A stretch of DNA of 64,000 nucleotides, taken from Bacillus thuringiensis. GTDB taxonomy: Bacteria; Bacillota; Bacilli; Bacillales; Bacillaceae_G. Each line of letters begins with the position of its first letter. Position 1 is the first letter of the stretch. The stretch is taken from the NCBI RefSeq assembly GCF_014932895.1, contig NZ_JACYOF010000001.1, positions 682,001 to 746,000 on the forward strand. Reading direction: 5' to 3'. The notes under the pieces were generated by a model. The model was not told the origin of the DNA. It saw only the letters and a list, made by a program, of their open reading frames with translations, and made no database searches. A program made the position numbers and the translations under genes. This document shows, piece after piece, positions 44,497 to 56,130 of the stretch.

Positions 44497-47142
44497 TTAC
44501 TTTTCAAGATCTGCTAGACGTTGACGAACTGCTTCGCGTTTTTCTAGGTAATCTTGCTCTTTCGCACGCTCTCCTTCAATAACCGCTGCAGGAGCTTTCG
44601 CTACGAAACCTTGGTTAGAAAGTTTCTTCTGTACACGTTCTACTTCTTTATCGAACTTCTCAAGTTCTTTCTCAAGACGAGCTCTCTCTTCATCAAGATT
44701 GATAAGATCAGCTAACGGTAAGAATAACTCTGCACCTGATACGATTGCAGTCATTGCTTTTTCTGGCGCTTGTAAGTCCGTTTGAATTGTTAATTCGCTT
44801 GGGTTACAGAAACGCTCAATGTAAGAGCTATTTTTCGTAAGTTGAGCAAGTACAGCCTCATCTTTTGCTTTAATTTGCATTTGAACTTTTTTGCTCATTG
44901 GCGTATTTACTTCTGCACGGATGTTACGAACCGAGCGAATGATATCAACTAGAAGGTGCATTTCTGCTGCCGCTTCTGTATCTTGTAACTCTTCGCGAAC
45001 TGTTGGCCATGCCGCTACTGTAATAGACTCGCCTTCATGCGGTAAATGCTGCCAAATTTTCTCTGTTACAAATGGCATGAATGGGTGTAATAGACGCATT
45101 GTTTGGTCTAATACGTAAGCTAAAATAGAACGAGTTGTTTTCTTAGCTGCTTCATCTTCACCGTATAGTGGAAGTTTCGCCATTTCAATATACCAGTCAC
45201 AGAAATCATCCCAAATGAAGTTGTATAATGAACGACCAGCTTCACCGAACTCATATTTATCCATGTTACGTGTTACGCTTTCGATTGTTTCGTTTAAGCG
45301 AGTTAAGATCCACTTATCTGCAACTGATTTTTCACCAGTTAAATCGATTTCTTCATACTTCATGTCATCCATGTTCATTAATACGAAACGTGATGCATTC
45401 CAAATTTTATTAATGAAGTTCCAAGTAGATTCTACTTTTTCCATGCTGAAACGTAAATCTTGGCCTGGTGCACTTCCTGTTGATAAGAAGAAACGCATTG
45501 CATCTGCACCGTACTTCTCAATAACATCCATTGGGTCAATACCGTTACCAAGGGATTTACTCATTTTACGTCCTTGCTCATCACGAACTAAACCGTGAAT
45601 TAATACATCTTTAAATGGACGCTCACCTGTAAACTCTAAACCTTGGAAAATCATACGAGATACCCAGAAGAAGATGATATCATAACCAGTTACTAATGCA
45701 TCTGTTGAATAGTAACGTTTAAAGTCTGCTGAATCTTCATTTGGCCAACCAAGTGTTGAGAATGGCCATAATGCTGAACTGAACCATGTATCAAGTACGT
45801 CGTTATCTTGATTCCAGTTTTCAATATCTGCTGGCGCTTCTGTACCTACGTATACTTCACCAGTTTCTTTATGATACCAAGCTGGAATGCGGTGTCCCCA
45901 CCATAACTGACGAGAAATACACCAGTCATGAATGTTTTCCATCCAGCGTAAATATGTGTTTTCAAAACGATCTGGTACGAACGTTACTTTTTCTTCTTCT
46001 TTTTGTTGAAGCTCTACCGCTTTTTCAGCAAGTGGAGCCATTTTTACGAACCATTGTGTTGATAGGTAAGGCTCAACAACTGCACCGCTACGCTCACTAT
46101 GACCTACTGAGTGTATATGAGGCTCGATTTCTACTAATACGCCAGCTTCTTGTAAGTCTTTCACTAACGCTTTACGGCATTCGAAACGATCCATACCGTT
46201 ATACTTACCAGCTCTTTCGTTCATCGTTCCATCTTCGTTCATTACTAAGATACGTGGTAAGTCATGACGATTACCTACTTCAAAGTCATTCGGATCATGA
46301 GCTGGTGTAATTTTTACAACACCTGTTCCGAAGTCTTTTTCTACGTACTCATCAGCAATAATCGGAATCTCACGGCCTACAATTGGAAGTGTAACTGTTT
46401 TTCCGATTAAATGTTTGTATCGATCATCTTCTGGATGAACTGCTACTGCTGTATCACCAAGCATCGTTTCTGGACGAGTTGTTGCAAGACGAATGTGACC
46501 AGAGCCATCTGTTAACGGATAGTTCATATGGTAGAATGCACCTTGAACTTCTTTATGAATTACTTCAATATCAGAAAGAGCTGTGCGTGTTGCTGGGTCC
46601 CAGTTGATGATATATTCACCACGGTAAATTAAGCCTTTTTCGTATAATTGAACGAATACTTTATTAACCGCATCAGATAAACCTTTGTCTAATGTGAAAC
46701 GTTCACGAGAATAGTCTAGTCCTAAACCAACTTTCCCCCACTGTTGACGAATATGAGAAGCGTATTCTTCTTTCCATTCCCAAGCTTTTTCAAGGAATTT
46801 CTCACGGCCAAGATCGTAACGTGAAATACCTTCTTCACGAAGTTTCCCTTCTACTTTTGCTTGTGTTGCGATACCAGCATGGTCCATTCCTGGAAGCCAT
46901 AACACATCGTAACCTTGCATACGTTTCGTACGAGTTAAAATATCTTGAAGAGTTGTATCCCAAGCATGACCTAAGTGCAGCTTACCAGTTACGTTTGGAG
47001 GTGGAATCACAATTGTATATGGTTGTTTCTTCTCATCTCCTGTTGCTTCAAAATATTTGCCTTCAAGCCACCATTGATAAAGGCCTTCTTCAACGGACAT
47101 ATGATCATATTTAGTTGGTAAATTCTTTTCCGTGTTTGACAT
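44497..47142 (-). CDS. valS: Valyl-tRNA synthetase
   Basis: An 881-residue class Ia synthetase. It has HLGHA (HIGH-type signature) in [17 protein letters not shown], an editing domain (about residues 195-340, including [17 protein letters not shown]), KMSKSLGNG, an anticodon-binding domain, and a C-terminal coiled coil ([19 protein letters not shown]) that grips tRNA-Val. A T-box leader upstream couples expression to uncharged tRNA-Val. Confidence 0.99.
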   Translation of the reverse strand: MSNTEKNLPTKYDHMSVEEGLYQWWLEGKYFEATGDEKKQPYTIVIPPPNVTGKLHLGHAWDTTLQDILTRTKRMQGYDVLWLPGMDHAGIATQAKVEGKLREEGISRYDLGREKFLEKAWEWKEEYASHIRQQWGKVGLGLDYSRERFTLDKGLSDAVNKVFVQLYEKGLIYRGEYIINWDPATRTALSDIEVIHKEVQGAFYHMNYPLTDGSGHIRLATTRPETMLGDTAVAVHPEDDRYKHLIGKTVTLPIVGREIPIIADEYVEKDFGTGVVKITPAHDPNDFEVGNRHDLPRILVMNEDGTMNERAGKYNGMDRFECRKALVKDLQEAGVLVEIEPHIHSVGHSERSGAVVEPYLSTQWFVKMAPLAEKAVELQQKEEEKVTFVPDRFENTYLRWMENIHDWCISRQLWWGHRIPAWYHKETGEVYVGTEAPADIENWNQDNDVLDTWFSSALWPFSTLGWPNEDSADFKRYYSTDALVTGYDIIFFWVSRMIFQGLEFTGERPFKDVLIHGLVRDEQGRKMSKSLGNGIDPMDVIEKYGADAMRFFLSTGSAPGQDLRFSMEKVESTWNFINKIWNASRFVLMNMDDMKYEEIDLTGEKSVADKWILTRLNETIESVTRNMDKYEFGEAGRSLYNFIWDDFCDWYIEMAKLPLYGEDEAAKKTTRSILAYVLDQTMRLLHPFMPFVTEKIWQHLPHEGESITVAAWPTVREELQDTEAAAEMHLLVDIIRSVRNIRAEVNTPMSKKVQMQIKAKDEAVLAQLTKNSSYIERFCNPSELTIQTDLQAPEKAMTAIVSGAELFLPLADLINLDEERARLEKELEKFDKEVERVQKKLSNQGFVAKAPAAVIEGERAKEQDYLEKREAVRQRLADLEK

Positions 47143-47160
47143 TATTTTCCCTCCTTAAAA

Positions 47161-47420
47161 TAAAAAATGCCCCTCATCCAAAAAAAGGACGAGGGACATC
47201 GCGGTACCACCTTTATTTACAAACAAATTCAAAATTTGCTTATACTCTTAATTTGATAACGGACAAATCCGTCTTTTCCTAATGAGAACTATTCCGTTCA
47301 GAAAAGATGCTCCAGGGCTACCTTCTAACATAACTATCTAGAGAATCTCTCAGCTAATGATTCTCCTCTCTGAAGACGTTTCATGTTATACTCTTCCCCT
47401 TCAATGCATTTATATGATTG
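47161..47420 (-). promoter_or_regulatory. T-box riboswitch of valS
   Basis: The minus-strand leader contains the T-box GGTGGTACCGCG (47200-47211) that pairs with the 3' end of uncharged tRNA. A terminator follows (CCCTCGTCC with GGATGAGGG, then GCATTTTTT, 47161-47195); the T-box side can form the competing antiterminator. The Stem I region spans about 47290-47400. A GTA at 47319-47321 after GAAG is a plausible valine specifier codon, which agrees with valS downstream. Confidence 0.93.
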
Positions 47421-47501
47421 TTAATTATTATATACAATAGTGTAAAAAACGAAACCTTATTCGTCAAGATAAATTTAAGACTACGACTTTTCGGACGAAT
47501 G

Positions 47502-47534
47502 CAAAAAAAAGATAAGTAGCACCCTCTACTTATC
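47502..47534 (-). terminator. Terminator of ysxE
   Basis: A nine-bp stem (GATAAGTAG), six-base loop and TTTTTTTT on the minus strand. Confidence 0.92.
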
Positions 47535-47590
47535 TTCTTTACCTCGCTATTCGCTGGGCAGTAAGACCCCCGATTGATTAAAGTCTCACT

Positions 47591-48616
47591 TTATCCGTTC
47601 CCTTGCTGAGCAGCTTGTAATTGTGACAGGAAATATTCTATATTACTAACGAGCCAATGCGATTGTTGCAAGTTCTTTACTCCACGAAGTTCATTGCCCT
47701 CATTGCGACTCTCTCTTCTTTTCTTATAAGATTGGATTTGTCGAATAAATTGCGATGGATACGTCATGTAAGCAAACATAAGAAGTTGCTCTTCTTTCGT
47801 AAACGGGAAATTTTTTTGATACATTTGATACCATTCAAACCGATCACTTCGCGCAATTGGATATGTGTTTAAAGACCGAGAATAAAAACCTACTATATCT
47901 TGCACAGGCGTTGCAAACTTCGATTTCTCTAAACTAATAAAATAACCATTTCGCTCATAATCAAATAAAAAATGATTAAGTGATACGTTACCATGTACAA
48001 AAGTAATACGTGTTTTTTCTTTTTCTTTCATCGCATCGTTCCACTCATTTAATTGCTTCGTTGCAAATTCACGCGCCCTCATTACATGATGATAATACGT
48101 ACAATATTGCAATTCAAACGGAGACATATACCACTTCGCTTCAGATTCTACAAGAAACTCTTCTAACATCTCACCATCATTTTCCCAGCGGTCAGATATA
48201 TTCGTATAATGTTTTTCTAAATCTTCTTCTGTATATGTTTCTTCTTTCACCGTCTTTTGATGTAACGTTCCAAGTGTCTGAAACATTTTATGGTATTGAT
48301 CGTTATCTTCACCGTTTCCTTCCGCACGCTCTAACCAAGGCATTAAATAATAACTATACGTCCCGTCACTTAAAATATAATTTCCATCCGTCGCATGGTA
48401 TATAGGTACATAATTCGAAAAACCTTTCTCCTTCAAATATTGAATATGATGTAGAAAGTTATTCCGCTCTAACTTTCTGTCTGCTATTTTCTTCAGCGCA
48501 TACGGACCTTGATTCGTGTAAATTTTCGTTACACTTCCGTGTTCTTCCATATACTGCGTATCCAATTTATATTGCCTTACAATGGGTTCATAGCGATTTC
48601 GTAATTCAATATCCAT
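47591..48616 (-). CDS. ysxE: CotS/YsxE-family spore coat kinase-like protein
   Basis: A 341-residue protein with the aminoglycoside-phosphotransferase-like fold of the CotS family. N-lobe: GSVTKIYTNQGPYALKKI, with a lysine at the ATP position. C-lobe: FVHGNVSLNHFLFDYE, where kinases of this fold have HGDxxxxN; the catalytic Asp is replaced by Asn, so it may not be an active kinase. Members are spore coat proteins. It follows spoVID as in B. subtilis. Confidence 0.87.
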   Translation of the reverse strand: MDIELRNRYEPIVRQYKLDTQYMEEHGSVTKIYTNQGPYALKKIADRKLERNNFLHHIQYLKEKGFSNYVPIYHATDGNYILSDGTYSYYLMPWLERAEGNGEDNDQYHKMFQTLGTLHQKTVKEETYTEEDLEKHYTNISDRWENDGEMLEEFLVESEAKWYMSPFELQYCTYYHHVMRAREFATKQLNEWNDAMKEKEKTRITFVHGNVSLNHFLFDYERNGYFISLEKSKFATPVQDIVGFYSRSLNTYPIARSDRFEWYQMYQKNFPFTKEEQLLMFAYMTYPSQFIRQIQSYKKRRESRNEGNELRGVKNLQQSHWLVSNIEYFLSQLQAAQQGNG

Positions 48617-48650
48617 ACGAATAACCCTTTCTATTCAAAACATAGCCTCT

Positions 48651-48680
48651 AGGAAAATAAGTGAGTGAAGACACTCACTC
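48651..48680 (-). terminator. Terminator of spoVID
   Basis: A seven-bp stem (GTGAGTG) in an extended A/T-paired hairpin; minus-strand tail TTATTTT. Confidence 0.75.
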
Positions 48681-48682
48681 CC

Positions 48683-49663
48683 TTATTTCGCCTTTGCCCT
48701 TGAAACGGGAATATAAATCATTTGCCCCGCAGTTAAATATATATCTTCTGTTTGATTGACACGGTATAAGTTTTGTACAGACGTTTCATAGCGTTCTGCA
48801 ACAGATTCGATTGTATCCCCTTCTTGCACAAAATACATTCTTAACTTTGTAAATTCTTCTTCCGGTTCTTTCGTAAATATTTTCGTTAAATAAAGCGCAT
48901 TTTCATCTCTCTGTGAGTACGCTTCTTCTTGCTCTTCCTGCTTTTTCGCTTTTTCTTTCTTGAAATCTTTTCGCCCGAACAATTCAAATTGCGGCGTCGG
49001 TTCTTTCTCCTCTTCACGCTCCACAAATTCATGCTCTTCTATTTCCTCTTCCTCTAATTCCTGCTCTTTTCTTTCCTCTAGTTGGAACGGTTCAAATGCG
49101 TAATCTTCCCACTCATCCGATTCCTTATAAGCTGGCTCTTCTACATGTGGTACAGGTCTATTTTCATCCTCTTCAGCTGAATCATCTTCTAACTCAGCAT
49201 ACGCCGTTTCTTCCTCTTCCTCTTCTTCCTCGATTCTTTCCTCATCACATAAACCCGTAATAGCTATATCCGCTAGTAATTGTAAGCAACCATTTTCCTT
49301 TAATTCATAATCAAATTCCTCGATTGATACATATAGTTCTTCAATTACTTTCACTCGATTTCTCGGAATTGATATTTCAAGCGGAAAGGAATGAACAAGT
49401 TCATTCACGCCATCTTCCCTTGTTTCTACATAATCAATTGACTTTGCTGGCGATAGTTCTCTTAATGAATAAGCAGAATCATCTTGCCGTGCGACATACT
49501 CTCCCGTTAAATCTAATTGCCCTCTCACGATAACTTCATGATCAAGCTCTTCTATCTCAACGTCTGGATCTAACGAAATTGACAAAAGTTCTTCGACTTC
49601 CTGTCCTTTTTGGAACCAAACAGATTCTTTTAATGAAAATCGTAACGAATGATCTGTTGTCAC
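48683..49663 (-). CDS. spoVID: Spore coat morphogenesis protein SpoVID (LysM)
   Basis: A 326-residue protein. The N-terminal domain (LRFSLKESVWFQKGQEVEELLSI region, residues 5-150) is the part that encases the spore and contacts SafA/ExsA in B. subtilis. A very acidic middle (EERIEEEEEEEETAYAELE and similar, residues 155-270) follows, then a C-terminal LysM domain (FVQEGDTIESVAERYETSV) ending at the last residues. It is clearly shorter than the B. subtilis protein (575 residues), mainly in the middle. The GTG at 49663 has GGGAGGGGG seven bases upstream. Confidence 0.9.
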   Translation of the reverse strand: MTTDHSLRFSLKESVWFQKGQEVEELLSISLDPDVEIEELDHEVIVRGQLDLTGEYVARQDDSAYSLRELSPAKSIDYVETREDGVNELVHSFPLEISIPRNRVKVIEELYVSIEEFDYELKENGCLQLLADIAITGLCDEERIEEEEEEEETAYAELEDDSAEEDENRPVPHVEEPAYKESDEWEDYAFEPFQLEERKEQELEEEEIEEHEFVEREEEKEPTPQFELFGRKDFKKEKAKKQEEQEEAYSQRDENALYLTKIFTKEPEEEFTKLRMYFVQEGDTIESVAERYETSVQNLYRVNQTEDIYLTAGQMIYIPVSRAKAK

Positions 49664-49728
49664 TTCTTTTCCCCCTCCCAAACTATATGTCATTACAGAT
49701 TTATGTATCTAAAGCCTACTTTATGAAT

Positions 49729-49762
49729 AAAAAAAATCGCTCCCCTTACGGAGAGCGATTTT
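49729..49762 (-). terminator. Terminator of the hem operon
   Basis: A ten-bp stem with inner GC pairs (AAAATCGCTC) and TTTTTTTT on the minus strand. Confidence 0.93.
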
Positions 49763-49772
49763 CTCTAATAGA

Positions 49773-51062
49773 TTATGCTTTTAACTTTGACATTGCAATT
49801 TCAGCCGCTGCAATCGTCGCTTCAATATCTGCATCACTATGTGCTGTCGATAAGAATAACCCTTCAAATTGAGATGGTGGTAAGAATACACCTTGTTCTA
49901 CCATTTCACGATAGTAAGCCGCAAAGAATTCTAAGTTTGAAGATTTTGCTGCATCGTAATTAATAACTGGCTCATCTGTAAAGAAAATACCAATCATAGA
50001 ACCCGCACGGTTAATATGATGAGGAATGCCATGTTTTTCAGCTGCTTTACGTAACCCAGCTTCTAACATTTCCGCTTTACGCTCAAATTCCACATATGAT
50101 TCTGGCGTTAACTGTACTAACGTTTCATAACCTGCTGCCATTGCAAGTGGGTTACCTGATAAAGTACCAGCTTGGTAAATTGGTCCACTTGGCGCAACTT
50201 GACGCATAATTTCTGCCTTACCACCGTACGCTCCTACTGGTAAACCACCACCGATTACTTTACCTAAACAAGTTAAATCAGGAGTTACGCCGTAGTAACC
50301 TTGTCCGCAATTATATGCCACTCGGAATCCTGTCATTACTTCATCAAAAATAAGTAATGCACCGTATTGTTCTGTTACTTCACGAAGCCCTTCTAAAAAT
50401 CCTGGTTGCGGAGGAACAACGCCCATATTTCCTGCCACTGGTTCTACAATTACACAAGCAATATCATCACCGAATTGTTCGAAAGCATATTTTACACTTT
50501 CTAAATCGTTATACGCTACTGTAATCGTATTTTGTGCTACACCTTCTGGTACACCAGGGCTGTCTGGTAAACCTAGCGTCGCCACACCAGAGCCAGCTTT
50601 AATTAATAACGAATCGCCATGACCGTGGTAACAACCAATGAATTTCAAAATTTTGTTACGGCCTGTATAACCACGAGCTAAACGTAATGCACTCATTGTC
50701 GCTTCTGTTCCAGAGTTAACCATACGTACAATCTCGATCGATGGTACGCGCTCAATAACAAGTTTCGCTAATTTATTTTCAATTTCTGTTGGTGCACCGA
50801 AGCTTGTACCTCTTTCAGCAACAGATTTTAACGCTTCAACAACTCGATCATTTGCATGACCATGAATTAAAGGCCCCCATGATAATACGTAATCGATGTA
50901 TTCATTTCCATCGATATCATATACTTTAGAGCCTTTTCCACGCTCCATAAACAACGGATTCATACCAACAGATTTAAAGGCACGAACAGGGCTGTTTACG
51001 CCACCAGGCATTAAGTCTTGTGCCTCTTCAAACGCCGCGATCGACTTATCAAACTTTTTCAT
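49773..51062 (-). CDS. hemL: Glutamate-1-semialdehyde 2,1-aminomutase
   Basis: A 429-residue PLP enzyme turning glutamate 1-semialdehyde into 5-aminolevulinate. PLP contacts: [11 protein letters not shown] (Asp under the cofactor) and [18 protein letters not shown] (Schiff-base Lys). The N-terminus has [13 protein letters not shown]. Its ATG overlaps the hemB stop (TAATG); it is last in hemAXCDBL. Confidence 0.98.
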   Translation of the reverse strand: MKKFDKSIAAFEEAQDLMPGGVNSPVRAFKSVGMNPLFMERGKGSKVYDIDGNEYIDYVLSWGPLIHGHANDRVVEALKSVAERGTSFGAPTEIENKLAKLVIERVPSIEIVRMVNSGTEATMSALRLARGYTGRNKILKFIGCYHGHGDSLLIKAGSGVATLGLPDSPGVPEGVAQNTITVAYNDLESVKYAFEQFGDDIACVIVEPVAGNMGVVPPQPGFLEGLREVTEQYGALLIFDEVMTGFRVAYNCGQGYYGVTPDLTCLGKVIGGGLPVGAYGGKAEIMRQVAPSGPIYQAGTLSGNPLAMAAGYETLVQLTPESYVEFERKAEMLEAGLRKAAEKHGIPHHINRAGSMIGIFFTDEPVINYDAAKSSNLEFFAAYYREMVEQGVFLPPSQFEGLFLSTAHSDADIEATIAAAEIAMSKLKA

Positions 51063-52051
51063 TATTTAGCGCCTCCTTCTTGTAACCATCTTGCTGCATC
51101 TTTTGCATGATACGTAATAATTAAGTCTGCTCCTGCACGTTTCATGCTAATTAATTTTTCAAGTACAACTTCTTTTTCATTAATCCAACCATTTTGTGCT
51201 GCCGCTTTAATCATCGAATATTCACCACTCACGTTATAAGCAACGACTGGTAAATTAAAGTTATTTTTCACATCACGAACGATATCTAAGTAAGAAAGAG
51301 CTGGCTTTACAATTAAGAAATCTGCCCCTTCCATTACATCTGATTCCGCTTCACGGAATGCTTCCATACGGTTTGCTGGGTCCATTTGATATGTTTTACG
51401 GTCACCGAACTGCGGTGCACCATGCGCCGCATCACGAAACGGCCCGTAAAATGCTGATGAATATTTCACAGCATACGACATAACTGGTACGTGTGAAAAA
51501 CCATTTTCATCTAACGCATGACGAATCACTGTTACAAATCCATCCATCATATTAGATGGAGCAATAATGTCTGCTCCTGCTTTCGCTTGGCTTACAGCTG
51601 TTTTCGCAAGAACTGCAAGAGACTCGTCATTTAAAATAATACCATCTTCAATTACACCACAATGACCATGGCTTGTGAATTGACATAAACATGTATCCGC
51701 GACTACTACTAGCTCAGGAAACTCACCTTTAATTTGCTTAATTGCACGTTGTACAATTCCATGATCACAATATGCTGATGATCCAACTTCATCCTTTTCA
51801 GCAGGTAAACCAAATACAATAACAGAACGAATACCTAAATCAACAACCTCTTGCATTTCAGCTTGCAATAAATCTAAAGAGATTTGATATACGCCTGGCA
51901 TAGAAGGAACTTCATTACGAACATTTTCACCTTCTAATACAAAGATAGGGTAAATAAAATCTTCTGTATGTAAAAATGTTTCACGCACAAGCGCACGCAT
52001 GCCTCCGCTTTGTCTTAGACGACGATGACGATTAAATTGTAAAGAATTCAT
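51062..52051 (-). CDS. hemB: Delta-aminolevulinic acid dehydratase (porphobilinogen synthase)
   Basis: A 329-residue enzyme joining two aminolevulinates into porphobilinogen. The zinc cysteines are seen in [14 protein letters not shown], so it is the zinc type. The two active-site lysines lie in MSYAVKYSS and [12 protein letters not shown]. It is coupled to hemL. Confidence 0.98.
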   Translation of the reverse strand: MNSLQFNRHRRLRQSGGMRALVRETFLHTEDFIYPIFVLEGENVRNEVPSMPGVYQISLDLLQAEMQEVVDLGIRSVIVFGLPAEKDEVGSSAYCDHGIVQRAIKQIKGEFPELVVVADTCLCQFTSHGHCGVIEDGIILNDESLAVLAKTAVSQAKAGADIIAPSNMMDGFVTVIRHALDENGFSHVPVMSYAVKYSSAFYGPFRDAAHGAPQFGDRKTYQMDPANRMEAFREAESDVMEGADFLIVKPALSYLDIVRDVKNNFNLPVVAYNVSGEYSMIKAAAQNGWINEKEVVLEKLISMKRAGADLIITYHAKDAARWLQEGGAK

Positions 52052-52080
52052 AGATTTCTATCCCCATTCTTTTATTTTGA

Positions 52081-52839
52081 TTATGCATGTAAAGTAGATT
52101 CACAAATGCATTGTATTAACGATTCTATTGTGTATTTTTCTGGTACGATAACTTCTGAGAAATAGCTTCTTGCCTCTTTTGCTGTTATCGGTCCTATACA
52201 AGCAATTGTACATTTTTTTGTCCATTCTCTCCAGTTTGTACCCTCGAGTAGATGAACAAAACTATCAACAGTTGAAGGGCTCGTAAATGTAATAATATTT
52301 ACTTTCCCTAATTTCAATGCAGTTATAAGCTCTTGCTTTTTCTCTACATTCACCTTCGTACCGTATACGATTAGCTCATCTAGGGAAACACCCATTTCCC
52401 GAAGGGTAACTGGAATTACATCTCTTCCTAAATTCCCTTTCGGAAATAAAATGCACTCGTTTCCACTTAGTTTTTTTACAAACTCTTCTGCAAATACTTC
52501 TGCAACAAATGAAGTTGGAACAAAGTCCACTTGATAGCCCCGCTTTTCTAACTCTAATTGTGTTTTCACACCTACTGCAGCAATTTTAGTCGTTACGGGG
52601 AGCTGCTTTCTCAAACTATCTAGAAAAAAAGCTACACCATTTTTACTCGTAAAAATAACCCAGTCATACGAATGTAGCTGCTCTGCTATATGTTGAATTT
52701 GTCTATAAGACATACCTTCCATACGCAAAAGCGGAATTTCCAATGGAATTCCGCTCTTTTCTTTCACTGCTACACTCATTTGTTTCGCTTGATGCTGGGC
52801 ACGTGTAATCAATACCGTTTTACCAGCGAGAGCGTTCAT
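52081..52839 (-). CDS. hemD: Uroporphyrinogen-III synthase
   Basis: A 252-residue enzyme that cyclises hydroxymethylbilane with inversion of ring D. The sequence of this family is variable; recognisable parts are GKTVLITRAQHQAKQM at the start, WVIFTSKNGVAFFLD, and ITFTSPSTVDSFVHLL. Position between hemC (two bases away) and hemB confirms it. Confidence 0.95.
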   Translation of the reverse strand: MNALAGKTVLITRAQHQAKQMSVAVKEKSGIPLEIPLLRMEGMSYRQIQHIAEQLHSYDWVIFTSKNGVAFFLDSLRKQLPVTTKIAAVGVKTQLELEKRGYQVDFVPTSFVAEVFAEEFVKKLSGNECILFPKGNLGRDVIPVTLREMGVSLDELIVYGTKVNVEKKQELITALKLGKVNIITFTSPSTVDSFVHLLEGTNWREWTKKCTIACIGPITAKEARSYFSEVIVPEKYTIESLIQCICESTLHA

Positions 52840-52841
52840 AT

Positions 52842-53771
52842 TTATTGTTGCCCCTTATTTGCAGCAAGAATGAGTTCTTTTGCGCCTTGTTTAATTAAAC
52901 GGTCCGCAGCCTCTAATCCTACTTCCTCAGGATCAGTTCCTAAAACTGTCTCTTTTAATAAAACAGAACCGTCCATAGAACCGACAAGAGCTGTTAACTC
53001 GATTGCATCATCTTCTGTAAGAGTTGCATATCCAGCGATTGGAACTTGGCATCCACCTTCAAGTTTATGAAGAAATACTCTCTCTGCAGCCACTGTTCTT
53101 TCTGTTACGGCATCATTCATATGCGATAGCAACTGTAATAAATCGTTATCATCCTTACGGCATTCAATCGCTAATGCACCTTGTCCTACTGCTGGTACAC
53201 ATAATGTCTCATCTAAATGCTCTGTAATAACTTCATTATCCCAGCCCATTCTTTGTAATCCAGCTGTCGCTAAAATGATTGCATCGTAATCTTCTTCTTT
53301 TAATTTACGTAAGCGTGTATCGATATTCCCGCGAATCCACTTCACTTGTAAATCTGGTCTCGCAGCTAATAATTGTGCACTACGTCTCAAACTACTCGTT
53401 CCTAAAGTTGCCCCTTCGGCTAACTCTTTAAACGATGCTCCGCTTTTAGAAATAAAAGCATCACGAGGATCAACACGCTTTGGTATACACCCAATCATTA
53501 ACCCTTCTGGAAGTACGGCCGGCATATCTTTCATACTATGTACAGCCATATCGATTTCTTTCGTAAGTAACGCATGTTCAATCTCTTTAACAAACAAGCC
53601 TTTTCCGCCTACTTTTGAAAGAGTAACATCTAAAATAACATCACCTTTTGTAACGATTTCTTTCACTTCAAATTCATATGGTAAACCGAGCGCTTTTAAC
53701 TGATCAATAAACCAATTTGTTTGTGTTAATGCCAGTTTACTCTTTCGTGATCCTACAATAATTTTGCGCAT
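52842..53771 (-). CDS. hemC: Porphobilinogen deaminase (hydroxymethylbilane synthase)
   Basis: A 309-residue enzyme polymerising four porphobilinogens. The dipyrromethane cofactor cysteine is in [13 protein letters not shown]; other signatures are [23 protein letters not shown] and [11 protein letters not shown]. It lies 15 bases after hemX. Confidence 0.98.
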   Translation of the reverse strand: MRKIIVGSRKSKLALTQTNWFIDQLKALGLPYEFEVKEIVTKGDVILDVTLSKVGGKGLFVKEIEHALLTKEIDMAVHSMKDMPAVLPEGLMIGCIPKRVDPRDAFISKSGASFKELAEGATLGTSSLRRSAQLLAARPDLQVKWIRGNIDTRLRKLKEEDYDAIILATAGLQRMGWDNEVITEHLDETLCVPAVGQGALAIECRKDDNDLLQLLSHMNDAVTERTVAAERVFLHKLEGGCQVPIAGYATLTEDDAIELTALVGSMDGSVLLKETVLGTDPEEVGLEAADRLIKQGAKELILAANKGQQ

Positions 53772-53786
53772 AATTCTCTCTCCTCA

Positions 53787-54620
53787 TTATAAATACCAAA
53801 AGTGGAAGTTGGATAAACTGCTTAATAAAAAAATGTTAACTAGCATTACGAGAAATGCCCCGATATTCCACTGCACAATTTTCTTACCTTGCAACACATC
53901 TGCCGCTCGTAAATATAAACCTGTGCAATATACAAACAGAACGACAAAAGATCCGATTACTTTCGTATCATACCAATGGAAATTATCCAATTTTGTATAT
54001 CCCCATATGCATCCTAATAAAATTGCTAATAAGAAAAATGGAACGGAAAATAAGTTTAATCCGTAAGACATAGATTCTAACTTCGGTAAATTCCCTAACC
54101 TTCTTAATCTCGCATTCCACTTTTTCTTTTTTAATAGGCGATATTGCAATAAATACATAATAGAAAAAATAAACGATACAGTAAATGTGGCATAAGAAAT
54201 AATTGCCATACCGACATGTACGTATACAAGTTCTGAAACTAATTGTTCAGCAAGTATTGGCGACATCTTTCCGAGCGGTGTAAAAATAGAAAAAGCGCTT
54301 ACGCCAAATGCGACTACATTTGTAAAAAAGACTAAAAAGTCAATACGCATAAATCGATTTATAACTAACGACATCGTAATCAATAACCATACATAAAAAT
54401 AAATCCCTGATAATAAAGTTAAAATAGGATTCGTTTCTGAATCTGTAGCCCTAATTAACATAAAAATAGACTGCAGAACCCATACAATCGAAAGTAACCA
54501 AAAAGCAAATCGGTTCGCCTTTCGGTTACTTTGGAAATAATCTATAAAATATAAACTAATGCTACAAGCATATAAGATAATTGCAATATGATAAATAATA
54601 CTGTTATTTAAAAAACTCAT
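53787..54620 (-). CDS. hemX: HemX, cytochrome c assembly-like membrane protein
   Basis: A 277-residue protein with eight predicted membrane helices, related to the CcsA/ResC cytochrome-assembly family. In B. subtilis HemX lowers the amount of HemA (glutamyl-tRNA reductase). The ATG at 54620 has AAGGAT upstream and lies 17 bases after hemA; the 15 codons before it overlap hemA and are unlikely. Confidence 0.92.
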   Translation of the reverse strand: MSFLNNSIIYHIAIILYACSISLYFIDYFQSNRKANRFAFWLLSIVWVLQSIFMLIRATDSETNPILTLLSGIYFYVWLLITMSLVINRFMRIDFLVFFTNVVAFGVSAFSIFTPLGKMSPILAEQLVSELVYVHVGMAIISYATFTVSFIFSIMYLLQYRLLKKKKWNARLRRLGNLPKLESMSYGLNLFSVPFFLLAILLGCIWGYTKLDNFHWYDTKVIGSFVVLFVYCTGLYLRAADVLQGKKIVQWNIGAFLVMLVNIFLLSSLSNFHFWYL

Positions 54621-54637
54621 CCGATCATCCTTCCAAA

Positions 54638-55972
54638 TTATAAAGATGGAACGGATGGTGTCCACGCTCTTTTATGTTCTACTTCTTCCGTATGTCTCTC
54701 TACTTCTTCTACTTCTAAATCAAAAATCTTCGCAAATAAAGCTAGTTTTTCCGGCGCTCCCTCTTCAGCAGCTAATTCTTTCGCTACTAAAATTGGGTCT
54801 TTTAATAATTGGTTAATAATACTTTTCGTATGCTTACTAATTACTTTTTTCTCACGATCACTAAGATTTGGTATTTTTCGTTCAAGACTTTCCATCGTTT
54901 CACTTTGGATTGCAAGTGCCTTATCGCGAAGAGCTGATATTAACGGAACAACACCAAGTGTACTTAACCACGTTTTAAATAAAACAATTTCCTCTTCAAT
55001 CATAAGTTGAATTTTCTCTGCTTCTTTCAAACGCTCAGCACGGTTTGCTTCCACCACTCCTTGCAAGTCATCAATGTCATATAAAAAAGAACCTTCTAGT
55101 TCATCAATTGCGGGATCAATATCACGTGGTACTGCGATATCCACCATAAATAACGGACGACCAGAGCGCATTTTCTCTACTTTTGTCATCATCTCTTTCG
55201 TAATGACATATTCTGATGCACCAGTTGAACTAATTAAAATATCGGCTTCTAATAATGCACATTGCAATTCACTTAAAGATTTTGCATGCCCCATATATTT
55301 CTCAGCCATTACTTCCGCTTTCGATAGAGTTCTATTCATGACCGTTACTTTACGAGCGCCACTTCCGTATAGGTTTTGCAATGCAAGTTCACCCATTTTA
55401 CCAGCACCAAGAATAAGCACATGACAATCTGTTAACTCACCAAATATTTTCTTTCCAAGCTCAACAGCGGCATAACTAACAGACATCGCACTTTCACCAA
55501 TTGTCGTTTCTGAATGCGCACGTTTCGCTAACGTAATGACTTGCTTAAACAATTCATTAAAAATTGTGCCGGTTGTTTTTACTTGCTGCGCTTCTAAAAA
55601 GCTATCTTTTATTTGACCTAAAATCTGTGTCTCTCCAACTACCATAGAATCTAAACCGCTCGTTACACGGAATAAATGATCTATTGCACCATCTTGTTCA
55701 AAAATAGTTAAATATGGTGCGACCTCTTCTATTTCAAACTGAAACCAATCAGCTAAAAACTTCTTAATATAATACCGTCCTGTGTGTAATTGATCGACAA
55801 CAGCATAAATTTCTGTGCGATTACAAGTTGATACAATGACATTTTCTAACACGCTCTTTTGATTTTGTAATGTCATCATTGCTTGCTCTAGCTCTGCTGC
55901 TTGAAACGCTAGCTTCTCACGAAATTCTACAGGGGCTGTTCGATAATTTACACTAACAACAAGAATATGCAC
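54638..55972 (-). CDS. hemA: Glutamyl-tRNA reductase
   Basis: A 444-residue enzyme that reduces glutamyl-tRNA to glutamate 1-semialdehyde, the committed step of heme synthesis here. The nucleophile is Cys50 in [13 protein letters not shown]; the NADPH domain has [14 protein letters not shown], and a C-terminal dimerisation domain follows. The start is GTG with AAGGGGG nine bases upstream. A perfect PerR box lies about 160 bases upstream. Confidence 0.98.
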   Translation of the reverse strand: MHILVVSVNYRTAPVEFREKLAFQAAELEQAMMTLQNQKSVLENVIVSTCNRTEIYAVVDQLHTGRYYIKKFLADWFQFEIEEVAPYLTIFEQDGAIDHLFRVTSGLDSMVVGETQILGQIKDSFLEAQQVKTTGTIFNELFKQVITLAKRAHSETTIGESAMSVSYAAVELGKKIFGELTDCHVLILGAGKMGELALQNLYGSGARKVTVMNRTLSKAEVMAEKYMGHAKSLSELQCALLEADILISSTGASEYVITKEMMTKVEKMRSGRPLFMVDIAVPRDIDPAIDELEGSFLYDIDDLQGVVEANRAERLKEAEKIQLMIEEEIVLFKTWLSTLGVVPLISALRDKALAIQSETMESLERKIPNLSDREKKVISKHTKSIINQLLKDPILVAKELAAEEGAPEKLALFAKIFDLEVEEVERHTEEVEHKRAWTPSVPSL

Positions 55973-56130
55973 GCAGCATGTCCCCCTTCACCCGTTTTAT
56001 CACTTTATCTACTATCATAATACAACTTTCCTCTTATAAATCTGACAATCGTGTGAACAACCGATTATTTTTTAATTATTCTCCGTATGTAATGAAGGAG
56101 ATTCAGTAACACTAATAAAAATTTTCTACT

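Noticed and set aside
45215-46310. Plus-strand open frames of 120-174 codons inside valS
   Set aside because: They are antisense to a fully conserved valS, have no ribosome sites, and have unnatural composition.
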